Source of the DNA: JAZNQL01 sp045531205
GTDB lineage: Bacteria > Bacillota > Clostridia > UMGS1883 > UMGS1540
Assembly: GCA_045531205.1 (NCBI GenBank)
Contig: JAZSDN010000081.1
Location: 1-48,759, forward strand
Length of the DNA: 48,759 nucleotides
Direction: 5' to 3'
Both the position numbers and the translations under genes were made by a program. The notes beneath the pieces were generated by a model. That model saw nothing but the letters and a program-made list of their open reading frames with translations, was not told the DNA's origin and searched no databases. This document shows positions 38,983 to 46,919 of this stretch, piece after piece. The number at the start of each line of letters is the position of its first letter. The stretch's first letter is position 1.

Positions 38983-39011
38983 TTGACTTTTTCACTGAAA
39001 AAGTTTAATAT
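38983..39011 (+). promoter_or_regulatory. Promoter of rny
   Basis: TTGACT (38983-38988), 17 bp, TAATAT (39006-39011). The spacer contains an ACTTTTTC/GAAAAAGT inverted repeat. Confidence 0.65.
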
Positions 39012-39104
39012 TATTATAGGTATATGTTTGCCATAAAATATATACTTGCCTGAATTTTAAAAAATTAATAAAAATTGAACAAAATTTATGTTAAGGAGGT
39101 GTTT

Positions 39105-40673
39105 TTGATTATTACCTTTCAGTTATTTATAATTGTAGCTGCGGTATTGTTTGCATTATGCATTATATCTGCAATTGTATTTTTCAAAATCGGCTGCGCT
39201 TACAGAAAAAAGATTGCCGAGGCTGAAATAGGAAATGCAGAGGAAGAGGCAAAGCGTATTGTTGCCGATGCCAAGAAAACTGCCGATAACAGCAAACGTG
39301 AAGCGTTGCTTGAAGCTAACGAGAAAATACATAAAACTCGTTTAGAATATGAAAAGGAAGTCAGAGAAAGAAGAGCTGAACTTTCAAGACAGGAACGCAG
39401 AATACAGCAAAAAGAAGAGGCTTTGGATAAAAAGCACGAAAATATGGAAGCTAAAGAAGCTTCTGTTGCTAAAAGAGAACGCGATTTAGAAACTCAAAAG
39501 GAAGAACTCAAAAAACTTAAAGAAAAAGAAATTGAACTGCTCGAAAAAATTTCGGGACTGACAGCAGAAGAAGCAAAAGAATATCTGCTTAAGAATTTAG
39601 AAAGCGAAATACGTCACGAAACGGCTATTATGATAAAAGAGCTTGAAGCTCACGCAAAAGAAGAAGCCGACAAACGTGCGAAAAATATACTTGGTATGGC
39701 AATTCAAAGATGTGCTGCCGACCATGTTGCTGAAACTACAGTTTCAGTTGTTTCACTTCCAAATGACGAAATGAAGGGCCGTATTATAGGCCGTGAAGGT
39801 AGAAATATAAGAACAATAGAAACAATGACAGGTGTTGACCTGATTATTGACGATACTCCCGAGGCGGTTATCCTCTCGGCGTTTGACCCTGTAAGACGTG
39901 AAATTGCACGTGTTGCACTTGAAAAGCTTATTACAGACGGACGTATCCATCCCGCAAGAATTGAAGAGATGGTTGAACGTGCCCGCAAAGAGGTTGAAGC
40001 TAATATCAAACAGCAGGGCGAACAGGCTACCTTCGATACAGGAGTTCACGGTGTTAATCCTGAACTTATCAAGCTTTTGGGCAGACTTCATTACAGAACA
40101 AGCTACGGACAAAACGTACTTAAACATTCTATTGAAGTTGCAAACCTCGCAGGCCTTCTGGCTGCAGAGCTTGGTGTTGATGTTTCACTCGCAAAGCGTG
40201 CAGGTCTTTTGCACGATATTGGTAAATCAGTTGACCACGAAACAGAAGGTTCACATATTACCATTGGTGTTGACATTGCCAAAAAGCATCACGAAAACCA
40301 GGAAATCATTCATGCTATTCATGCACATCACGGCGACGTTGAGGCAACAACGGTTATCGACTTTATTATTCAGGCTGCTGATGCCATTTCAGCTGCACGT
40401 CCCGGTGCAAGAAGAGAAAATCTTGAAACTTATATCAAGCGTCTTGAAAAGCTTGAAGAAATTGCTGATTCCTTCAAGGGTGTTGAAAAATCCTTTGCTA
40501 TTCAGGCAGGCAGAGAGATTCGTATTATGGTTAACCCCGAAGATATCGGTGATGACGATGCAATTATCGTAGCACGTGATATAGTTAAGAAAATCGAGGC
40601 AGAACTTGAATATCCCGGTCAAATTAAGGTAAACGTAATCCGCGAGACTAGAGCTGTAGATTACGCAAAATAA
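39105..40673 (+). CDS. rny: Ribonuclease Y
   Basis: This membrane-tethered endoribonuclease initiates mRNA decay in Firmicutes. The chain is 522 residues. It has an N-terminal membrane helix (about 5-28), a long charged coiled coil (about 35-190, rich in Glu/Lys/Arg), a KH domain (about 200-270, with GRIIGREGRNIRTIE) and an HD domain with LLHDIGKSVDHE and HAHHGDVEA supplying metal ligands. The start is TTG, 5 bp after AAGGAGG. The frame is open 10 codons upstream, but that region contains the ribosome site itself. It is followed by a terminator and ymdB, the common rny-ymdB pair. Confidence 0.96.
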   Translation: MIITFQLFIIVAAVLFALCIISAIVFFKIGCAYRKKIAEAEIGNAEEEAKRIVADAKKTADNSKREALLEANEKIHKTRLEYEKEVRERRAELSRQERRIQQKEEALDKKHENMEAKEASVAKRERDLETQKEELKKLKEKEIELLEKISGLTAEEAKEYLLKNLESEIRHETAIMIKELEAHAKEEADKRAKNILGMAIQRCAADHVAETTVSVVSLPNDEMKGRIIGREGRNIRTIETMTGVDLIIDDTPEAVILSAFDPVRREIARVALEKLITDGRIHPARIEEMVERARKEVEANIKQQGEQATFDTGVHGVNPELIKLLGRLHYRTSYGQNVLKHSIEVANLAGLLAAELGVDVSLAKRAGLLHDIGKSVDHETEGSHITIGVDIAKKHHENQEIIHAIHAHHGDVEATTVIDFIIQAADAISAARPGARRENLETYIKRLEKLEEIADSFKGVEKSFAIQAGREIRIMVNPEDIGDDDAIIVARDIVKKIEAELEYPGQIKVNVIRETRAVDYAK

Positions 40674-40678
40674 TAAAT

Positions 40679-40707
40679 AAAAGGCTTTGCTTTTGCAAAG
40701 CCTTTTT
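40679..40707 (+). terminator. Terminator after rny
   Basis: AAGGCTTTGC/GCAAAGCCTT, 10 bp, loop TTTT, then TTT. It lies just 17 bp before the ymdB start codon, so ymdB is expressed either by readthrough or from a promoter not recognised here. Confidence 0.85.
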
Positions 40708-40723
40708 GAAAATGAGGAAGTAT

Positions 40724-41494
40724 ATGAACATTCTTTTTTTAGGCGATATTATGGGCAGAACAGGCAGAGAAGCCGTGTTTGACCATTTATACGATCTTCG
40801 CGAAAAATACAGTGCAGACCTTTGTATTGCAAACGGCGAAAACTCTGCTGGCGGATTTGGTATTACACGTGCTGTTGCCGAGGAGCTTACACGTGCAGGG
40901 GTTGATGTTTTTACTATGGGTAACCATACCTGGTCAAAAAAAGAAATTTTATATTTATTTAATGAATATGATATTGTCCGCCCGTACAACATTTCAAAAA
41001 GCGAACCGGGAAGCGGTATTCTTACTTTTACTTCCCCTTCGGGCGAGAAATGTGCAGTAATAAATCTTATAGGCAGAGTTTATATGAATTTACCCTGTGA
41101 AAATCCTTTTTTTGCTGCAGATGAAGCATTAAAAAGCATTGACAGTTCAATTAAAAATATTATAGTTGATTTTCATGCAGAGGCAACGTCCGAAAAAAAA
41201 GCTCTCGGGTATTACCTTGACGGAAGAGTGAGTGCTGTTTTTGGCACGCACACACACGTTCAAACTGCTGACGAAATTATTTTGGACGGAAAAACCGCAT
41301 ACATTACCGATGCCGGCATGTGCGGTCCTGTAACCTCTGTTTTGGGTGCTAAAAAGGAGATTGCAATCTCACGCTTTATAGATGATCCTCAAAAAAGTTT
41401 TGAGCTTGCAGGCGGAAAAAGAGAGCTTAATGGTATATTCCTTAAAACAGACAAAGATGGAAAAGCTGTAGAAATAGAAAGATTGAAGTTGTAA
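40724..41494 (+). CDS. ymdB: YmdB-family metallophosphoesterase
   Basis: This 256-residue protein of the YmdB family is a metal-dependent phosphodiesterase reported to act on 2',3'-cyclic nucleotides and to affect biofilm gene choice in Bacillus. It begins MNILFLGDIMGRTGREAV with metal ligands in GDIMG. GENSAGG, GNHTWSKKE, DFHAEATSEK and GTHTHVQTAD supply the other metal ligands. The start is the ATG after GAGGA; an upstream in-frame ATG lacks this. It is encoded directly after rny, which suggests a shared role in RNA turnover. Confidence 0.93.
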   Translation: MNILFLGDIMGRTGREAVFDHLYDLREKYSADLCIANGENSAGGFGITRAVAEELTRAGVDVFTMGNHTWSKKEILYLFNEYDIVRPYNISKSEPGSGILTFTSPSGEKCAVINLIGRVYMNLPCENPFFAADEALKSIDSSIKNIIVDFHAEATSEKKALGYYLDGRVSAVFGTHTHVQTADEIILDGKTAYITDAGMCGPVTSVLGAKKEIAISRFIDDPQKSFELAGGKRELNGIFLKTDKDGKAVEIERLKL

Positions 41495-41566
41495 AAAAGT
41501 TTTTGTAATGTATGAGTTTTATTTAAGAAATAGTTGCACAAATAAAAAACAGCAACAGAGAGTTGC

Positions 41567-41595
41567 TTGTTTACTTTGTTTTCTCACTGTATAAT
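41567..41595 (+). promoter_or_regulatory. Promoter of the XRE/zinc-ribbon gene
   Basis: TTGTTT (41567-41572), 17 bp, TATAAT (41590-41595). Just upstream, an AGCAAC/GTTGCT hairpin (41550-41566) may end the ymdB transcript. Confidence 0.65.
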
Positions 41596-41616
41596 AAATG
41601 GTGAGGTGATAGTTTT

Positions 41617-42381
41617 ATGGAAACAAAAGATATTATAGTGGAGTTAAGAACTAAAAACGGGCTTTCACAGGAAGCACTTGCAGAAAAGATATTTGTAACA
41701 AGGCAGGCAGTTTCCCGATGGGAAACCGGAGAGACTATACCAAATATAGAAACACTCAAATTGCTTTCAAAATTGTTTGATGTATCTATCAATACGCTTC
41801 TCGGTTCTCCAAGACAGCTTATATGTCAATGTTGTGGTATGCCTTTAGAAGATTCTAACACCAGCAAGGAAACAGATGGTTTCTTTAATGAAGATTACTG
41901 TAAATGGTGCTATGCAGATGGAGAATATATGTATCATAATATGGATGATTTAATCGAGACCTGCGTAAAGCATATGGCAAATGAAGAAAATTCAGAAGAT
42001 GAAGTTCGTTCTTATTTACAGAAAACTTTACCGAAATTAGATTATTGGAAACGATACAAAGAACTTGGCGGTGACGGAGCTTTTGAAGAATTTAAAAAAC
42101 TTTTGATTGCAGAAATCAATGCATTGAACATCGAAGGTATGCCAAAGCTTGAAAAACTTAATGCATTAGTTGGAGGATATGTCAATCTTGAATATAGACT
42201 TCCAAACGGAAAAAGTGTGAAGTTTTTAGATGACGGAGCAACCTATTTAGGAAATCAGTTAAAATGCGAATTCGGAGGAGATAGATGTTTTGGCATTGTT
42301 TGTAATATGAATTTTATTCTTGTAGCAACTTATGAAGAAAATGGTGAAAATCCTGAATTAGTTATTTATAAACAGAGATAG
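41617..42381 (+). CDS. XRE-family regulator with zinc-ribbon domain
   Basis: The 254-residue protein has an N-terminal Cro/C1 helix-turn-helix (about 5-60; NGLSQEALAEKIFVTRQAVSRWETGE). This is followed by a putative zinc-ribbon domain (about 66-150) with CQCCGMPLED and YCKWCYADG giving four cysteines and a long acidic helix. The C-terminal part (about 155-254) is a small beta-rich region of unknown family (GGYVNLEYRLPNGKSVKFLDDGATY). HTH plus this type of ribbon is common in clostridial regulators whose targets are unknown. It is a single gene with its own promoter and terminator. Confidence 0.85.
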   Translation: METKDIIVELRTKNGLSQEALAEKIFVTRQAVSRWETGETIPNIETLKLLSKLFDVSINTLLGSPRQLICQCCGMPLEDSNTSKETDGFFNEDYCKWCYADGEYMYHNMDDLIETCVKHMANEENSEDEVRSYLQKTLPKLDYWKRYKELGGDGAFEEFKKLLIAEINALNIEGMPKLEKLNALVGGYVNLEYRLPNGKSVKFLDDGATYLGNQLKCEFGGDRCFGIVCNMNFILVATYEENGENPELVIYKQR

Positions 42382-42412
42382 AATTATAATTTGATAAGCT
42401 GAATAGTTTATA

Positions 42413-42445
42413 GAAGCAAGATGTATTTTAACCTTGCTTCTTTTT
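42413..42445 (+). terminator. Terminator of the XRE/zinc-ribbon gene
   Basis: GAAGCAAG/CTTGCTTC, 8 bp, loop of 12, then TTTTT. Confidence 0.8.
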
Positions 42446-42457
42446 GTATAACAAAAT

Positions 42458-42496
42458 ATATGCACCTCCAAAAGTATGACTTATGAAGGTGCATAT
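42458..42496 (-). terminator. Terminator of the ligase/MFS operon
   Basis: ATATGCACCT/AGGTGCATAT, 10 bp, loop of 19, followed on the minus strand by ATTTTGTTA. It lies 11 bp past the MFS stop codon. Confidence 0.75.
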
Positions 42497-42507
42497 CAAT
42501 TTTTTTA

Positions 42508-43680
42508 TTATGCTTTTTTTATACTTAAGTTTATTACAAGTCCTGCTATTGAGAATACTACAAGTATTCCGAAAACGGCAGGATAAGAAAGTGTACTTGT
42601 TAATGTTGGAACAAAGGATGCAGGTATTAAAATTAAATTTAATATTGCAAAATTCAGCGAGAAGTTTTTACTGCCATAAAACGCAGATGCAAAAGCGGCT
42701 GAAACCGTTGGCGAAAATCCGTATGAAAATCCGCAAAGGCAAAGTCCTATTGCTCCGATTATGGTTAAGCCGAATTTATAGCCTGCCAGGGTTAAAACGG
42801 TTGCTAAAATTACAACTATGCTTGTAAGATACTGGGTTTTACGTAAGCCGAATGCATCAAAAAACGCACCTGACACTATTCTTCCCACACCGTTACATAC
42901 GGTTAATACTCCAGCCATAAGTCCTGCCGATAAAACGCCAAGCTCTGCAAACTGATTTTTTGCTCCGCTTATTGCGGTACTTCCTACAGCGGCAAAAAGT
43001 ATAAAGAATACAAAAAGCTTGTAAAAAGATGGGCGTTTTAACATTTCTTTTGCGGTATAATCTTTAATGTCCTGAGTTTTATTTGCCGCTTTTACTTCGG
43101 GTACATATTTTGCAGGGGTTACTATAAATGCTCCTGCTAAAATTATAATACCCGTTACTATTCCCAAAATTATATAGGTTGTTCGCCAACCTATTGAGGG
43201 TATGGCAAAAAGCTTTACTGCTATATTTCCTAAAATCAGGGTTGAAAAGCCAAAAGCCATCATAAGAGTGCCCGAGGCTATACCCTTTCTATCAGGAAAG
43301 TGTGAATTTATGTTTGCTATTACAACATTGTATACTATTCCAATTCCGCTTCCTGTCATAAAGCCGTAGCCTATATACAAAGGAATTATGCTTGCTTTTA
43401 AAAATGAAACCATACTAAAGCCTGCACATACAAGTAATGCTGCAATAATCATTCTTACTGTGCCTGATATCTTTTTAGCCAAAAGACCTGATACAAGTCC
43501 GCCTATACAGAAAAAGCACATTAAAATTGTATAATTTAAAGAAAGTGCTGTTCTGTCAAACCCAAGTTCTTTTGAAAATGGTTCGTTGATTAAAGACCAT
43601 GCATAAATTATGCCTGCAAAAAGCAGTACAAATGCACCAAAGGCAAGTCTTAACCATCTTGTTTTCATCTGTTTTTCCAT
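42508..43680 (-). CDS. MFS transporter, oxalate/formate-antiporter (OFA) family
   Basis: This 390-residue carrier has twelve hydrophobic segments. The N-terminal FAGIIYAWSLINEPFSKELGFDRTALSLNYTI block and the GSGIGIVYNVVIANINSHFPDRKGIASGTLMM region are typical of the OFA family, which carries organic anions such as oxalate, formate or lactate. The start is the ATG 7 bp after GGAGG; a methionine codon seven codons earlier overlaps the end of the ligase gene. It is 17 bp downstream of the acyl-CoA ligase and should be controlled by the same T-box. An aromatic or other carboxylic acid related to tyrosine is a reasonable guess for its cargo. Confidence 0.9.
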   Translation of the reverse strand: MEKQMKTRWLRLAFGAFVLLFAGIIYAWSLINEPFSKELGFDRTALSLNYTILMCFFCIGGLVSGLLAKKISGTVRMIIAALLVCAGFSMVSFLKASIIPLYIGYGFMTGSGIGIVYNVVIANINSHFPDRKGIASGTLMMAFGFSTLILGNIAVKLFAIPSIGWRTTYIILGIVTGIIILAGAFIVTPAKYVPEVKAANKTQDIKDYTAKEMLKRPSFYKLFVFFILFAAVGSTAISGAKNQFAELGVLSAGLMAGVLTVCNGVGRIVSGAFFDAFGLRKTQYLTSIVVILATVLTLAGYKFGLTIIGAIGLCLCGFSYGFSPTVSAAFASAFYGSKNFSLNFAILNLILIPASFVPTLTSTLSYPAVFGILVVFSIAGLVINLSIKKA

Positions 43681-43697
43681 ATTACGTCCTCCAGAAA

Positions 43698-45338
43698 TCA
43701 TGATTTGTTCTGCGAATTTACTAGTGCGTCGCCACCATAAATTTTACGCAGCTTTGGTTTTTCTATTTTACCGGTTGGGTTTCTTGGTACGTCGGCAAAA
43801 ATAATTTTCTTGGGACGTTTGTATCTTGGCATTTGACGGCAGAATTCGTCAATATCTTCTTCTGTACAGGTAAATCCTTTTTTAATCTGTATAATTGCAG
43901 CAGCAATTTCGCCAAGTCTTGCATCAGGCAAGCCTATAACTGCAACGTCATCTATTGCATTATGTCCGCTTAAGAAGTTTTCTATCTGTACGGGGTATAA
44001 GTTCTCTCCGCCCGAGATAATAACGTCCTTCTTTCTGTCTACAAGCCAGATAAATCCATCTTCGTCATACTGTGCCATATCACCTGTTTTAAGCCATCCG
44101 TCAGAAGTTAATACTGCCTTTGTAGCTTCTTCGTCACGGTAGTAGCAATCCATTACACCGGGACCTTTTATGCAAAGCTCGCCTACCTCTCCTTTTTCTA
44201 CCTCTTCCCCTTGTTCGTCACAAATTTTAGCTTCCCATCCAAAACCGGGTTTGCCTATTGCACCTACTTTGTGTATGTTTTCAACACCAAGATGAACGGC
44301 GCCGGGACCAATTGATTCAGAAAGTCCGTAATTTGTATCGTACTGATGATTCGGGAAATATTCAAGCCAGTGACGGATTAAGCTCTGCGGTACAGGCTGT
44401 GCTCCTATATGCATAAGTCTTAACTGGTCGAGGTTATAGTCAGAAAGCTTAATCTCTCCGCTGTCAATTTCGTTTAAAACGTCTTGTGCCCACGGAACCA
44501 AAAGCCATACTATGGTACACTTTTCTTCCGATATAGCATCCATTATCGCTTTAGGCTTTGTACCCTTTAAAAGTACCGCTTTGCCGCCCGATAAAAGACT
44601 GCCGAACCAATGCATTTTTGCACCAGTATGGTAAAGGGGTGGAATGCACAAAAATACGTCATCCTTTGTTTGTCCGTGATGATTTTGTTCTACAAGGCAG
44701 GAATGAACAAGACTTCTGTGGCGGTGTAAAATAGCTTTGGGAAAACCTGTTGTTCCTGATGAAAAGTATATCGCAGCAAAATCGTCTTCTGTTAAAGGTT
44801 CATTGTCAAAGCTGCTTGAACAGTCGGACACCATTTCGTTATAGTCATCGGCAAAGGAAGGGCAAAGTCCACTTCCTACATATATCAAAAGTCTGTTATC
44901 ACTTATTCTGTCAGAAATTTCTTCAACACGTCCTATAAAACTTGTACCAAAAAGCAAAATATCTACATCTGCAAGGTTTACGCAGTATTCTATTTCGTCG
45001 GCAGAATAACGGAAGTTAAGAGGTACAGCTATTGCCCCTGTTTTTAAAATACCAAAGTAAATGGGAAGCCATTCAAGACAGTTCATAAGCAAAATTGCTA
45101 TCTTATCTCCCTTTTTTACTCCTCTTTCTTTTAATGCGTTTGCAAAACGGTTAGCTTTTTCGCAAAAAACATTCCATGTAATTTCTCTTCTGTATGTTTG
45201 CGATTTTGCAGGCTCTACAAGTTCATAATCACGCCAGGTAATTCTGCGTGTTTCGGGTTGTTCGGGGTTAAGCTCAACAAGTGCTGTATCAGAGCCGTAA
45301 AGCTTTGCATTATTCTCAAGCATATCAATTATTGTCAT
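43698..45338 (-). CDS. AMP-forming acyl-CoA ligase (class I adenylate-forming enzyme)
   Basis: This 546-residue enzyme activates a carboxylic acid as its adenylate and, in most relatives, passes it to CoA. The AMP-binding motif is YFSSGTTGFPKAILH. The A5 region is NYGLSESIGPG. GWLKTGDMAQYDEDGFIWLVDRKKD follows, and the catalytic lysine is in NPTGKIEKPKL. A roughly 20-residue insertion with an ITWRDYELVEPAKSQ sequence near the N-terminus is unusual. The T-box leader 5' of it reads Tyr, which suggests that the acid is linked to tyrosine metabolism (for example 4-hydroxyphenyl-propionate, -lactate or -acetate). The start is the ATG 9 bp after AAGGGAG. It is first in the operon with an OFA carrier. 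Confidence 0.88.
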   Translation of the reverse strand: MTIIDMLENNAKLYGSDTALVELNPEQPETRRITWRDYELVEPAKSQTYRREITWNVFCEKANRFANALKERGVKKGDKIAILLMNCLEWLPIYFGILKTGAIAVPLNFRYSADEIEYCVNLADVDILLFGTSFIGRVEEISDRISDNRLLIYVGSGLCPSFADDYNEMVSDCSSSFDNEPLTEDDFAAIYFSSGTTGFPKAILHRHRSLVHSCLVEQNHHGQTKDDVFLCIPPLYHTGAKMHWFGSLLSGGKAVLLKGTKPKAIMDAISEEKCTIVWLLVPWAQDVLNEIDSGEIKLSDYNLDQLRLMHIGAQPVPQSLIRHWLEYFPNHQYDTNYGLSESIGPGAVHLGVENIHKVGAIGKPGFGWEAKICDEQGEEVEKGEVGELCIKGPGVMDCYYRDEEATKAVLTSDGWLKTGDMAQYDEDGFIWLVDRKKDVIISGGENLYPVQIENFLSGHNAIDDVAVIGLPDARLGEIAAAIIQIKKGFTCTEEDIDEFCRQMPRYKRPKKIIFADVPRNPTGKIEKPKLRKIYGGDALVNSQNKS

Positions 45339-45367
45339 TTTATAAAACTCCCTTCCTTTCAGGAAAA

Positions 45368-45634
45368 CAAAAAGTCCTCCTGAATATTATAAAATATTCA
45401 AGAGGACGAATTTATCGCGGTACCACCTCTTTTTGCCGATACCTCACAGTATCAGCCTCGTCAGGTACATACATACCCTATCGCTATGACGGGCGCTCCC
45501 GTCGCAGCCTACTCAGTTTTCTTTTCGGTGCGCAGCTCGAAGGATGTATTCGCTTCATGCTTCCCTTACTGCCTTGCAGCAACCGGCAGCTCTCTTTGAA
45601 GTTTGGCATTGCTACTTGTTCCCTGTCATCGCCT
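45368..45634 (-). promoter_or_regulatory. T-box leader, probable specifier UAC (tyrosine)
   Basis: The T-box sequence AGAGGTGGTACCGCG lies at 45430-45416 on the minus strand. It is followed by the terminator GTCCTC-TGAATATT stem (45374-45407) and a T-run. Stem I has the AGAGAGC and AAGTAGC motifs, and GAGTAGG links it to the next stem. In the specifier loop the sequence reads GAA-UAC-AUCC before CGAGCUGC, placing UAC (Tyr) at 45548-45546. It lies between the promoter at 45656-45684 and the acyl-CoA ligase gene, so uncharged tRNA-Tyr would allow read-through into the ligase and MFS genes. Confidence 0.92.
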
Positions 45635-45655
45635 TTTATTTATTAAATTAAATGT

Positions 45656-45684
45656 ATGATAGCACATTTTTTTGCTTTTGTCAA
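45656..45684 (-). promoter_or_regulatory. Promoter of the T-box operon
   Basis: Minus-strand TTGACA (45684-45679), 17 bp, TATCAT (45661-45656). It begins 8 bp past the end of the EamA carrier gene. Confidence 0.82.
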
Positions 45685-45691
45685 CATTTTT

Positions 45692-46540
45692 TTAATAATA
45701 AGAAACCACTATTCCGGCTATTATTAAAAGTGCACACAATATTCTTTTTAAAGTGTTTTTTTCGTTGTAAATCAGCCTTCCGCCAAGTATTACTATTATA
45801 ACATTTATCTGTTTTATCAGTGTCATAACAACTACTGTGCTTCCGCCTGCGGCGTTAGCTAAAAACAAGGCTTTATCCCCTATTACAAATATGATACTTA
45901 AAATAAGAATAAGCGGGTTTTTATAAATAGCTCTAAAATCAATTTTTATGCGTTTTACAAGCATATATAATATGTACAGCACTACTAAAAATAGCATAAA
46001 CCAAAATTGCAGTGCTCCGCTGTCCATTTGTTTCATAAGCATTTTATCAAGCGCTCCGCTTACCGAGTTACAGATGCAGGCGACAAATAGCAATGATATA
46101 TATTTTGCCGACGCACCTTGTGTAGTTATTTTATTTTCAGAAAGCTTTACAAATAAAAGTCCTGTTAATACAAGAATAAGACCTAAAATTCTGTAAAAAG
46201 TAAGGCTTTCGTTAAAAAACAAAACGCCAAAGCTTATAGAAAATATAATGCCTGACATATCGCAAAGCCCATAAATGCCTAAAGGAACTTTTCTTATTGC
46301 GGTAAAGCTGCAAAGCCAGGCAATAAAAACTACCAAAGATTTAATAAAAACATACAAAAGCTGTGGGGTTGATATCTGCAAGGCTTTCCCTGAAAAGGGA
46401 ATTATAAATATAAAGCCTAAAAAGGTATACAGAAACAATACCTCCATAAGACTGCTTTTTTCAAGCGCTTTTTTCTTTATAATGTCTCTTATTCCTTTAA
46501 TTATGCCATATAAAAGCACAAGAAAAAACCACATCTGCAT
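45692..46540 (-). CDS. EamA-family (drug/metabolite) transporter
   Basis: This 282-residue membrane carrier of the DMT superfamily has ten hydrophobic helices, arranged as two repeats of five. Family features are the glycine-rich helices and the conserved mid and late motifs (FFNESLTFYRILGLILVLTGLLFV and RLIYNEKNTLKRILCALLIIAGI). The substrate is unknown. It starts at an ATG with GGAG about 10 bp upstream. A repeat element (46592-46910) lies upstream and a T-box promoter directly downstream. No terminator was found after it. Confidence 0.85.
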   Translation of the reverse strand: MQMWFFLVLLYGIIKGIRDIIKKKALEKSSLMEVLFLYTFLGFIFIIPFSGKALQISTPQLLYVFIKSLVVFIAWLCSFTAIRKVPLGIYGLCDMSGIIFSISFGVLFFNESLTFYRILGLILVLTGLLFVKLSENKITTQGASAKYISLLFVACICNSVSGALDKMLMKQMDSGALQFWFMLFLVVLYILYMLVKRIKIDFRAIYKNPLILILSIIFVIGDKALFLANAAGGSTVVVMTLIKQINVIIVILGGRLIYNEKNTLKRILCALLIIAGIVVSYY

Positions 46541-46591
46541 TAAAAATCATCTCCGCTTTAGTTTACATTTGTAAGGTGATGTAAAAAAAGT

Positions 46592-46910
46592 CCAGACCGC
46601 AAAAAACAAAGAAATATTGTAGGGAACGCCCATGAAGGGCATTCCGAAAAAGGCGGGCGGACAACCCCGCCCCTACAGGCAAATCTAATTTATAAACAGA
46701 TAAATTAGGCCCCGAAAAATCAATTTTTTGATTTTTTCTAAAAATTTTATGTTTTTTGCTATGAACAAACTTCGCCTCTCGCTGTATCTATATACAGCTT
46801 CGGGTAACCTACAGCAAGGCAAAGCCTTGCTGTAGCTCGGTTTGTCCATTCTGAAACATTTTTTCCTATCCCCTAAAAACAGAGCTGTAAAAAATCTTTT
46901 TTTACAGCTC
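46592..46910 (-). repeat. Dispersed structured repeat, copy 2 (inverted relative to copy 1)
   Basis: On the minus strand this begins with the GAGCTGTAAAAAA terminator hairpin of the upstream ligase gene. It continues with GGGATAGGAAAAAATG, TTTCAGAATGGACAAAC, a 12-bp hairpin (46809-46820 with 46824-46835), ACCCGAAG, a second hairpin (46781-46787 with 46792-46798) and GAGAGGCGAAGTTTGTTCA. It ends with a GTAGGGG/CCCTACA palindromic module and TTTGCGGTCT. Copy 1 at 26357-26631 has the same order. This copy has an additional TAATTTATCTG/CAGATAAATTA-type stretch and a larger GTAGGG module. Confidence 0.88.
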
Positions 46911-46919
46911 CTTTTTTGT

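Noticed and set aside
42508..45338. Bile acid ligase/transporter pair (BaiB/BaiG-like)
   Set aside because: The carrier is of the OFA type rather than the BaiG type, no other bai genes are adjacent, and the tyrosine T-box points to a different pathway.
45540..45552. Alternative T-box specifiers AAU (Asn) or GAA (Glu)
   Set aside because: The usual spacing GAA-XXX-A before the CC..GAGC segment of Stem I places UAC in the specifier position; the other two would be out of register.
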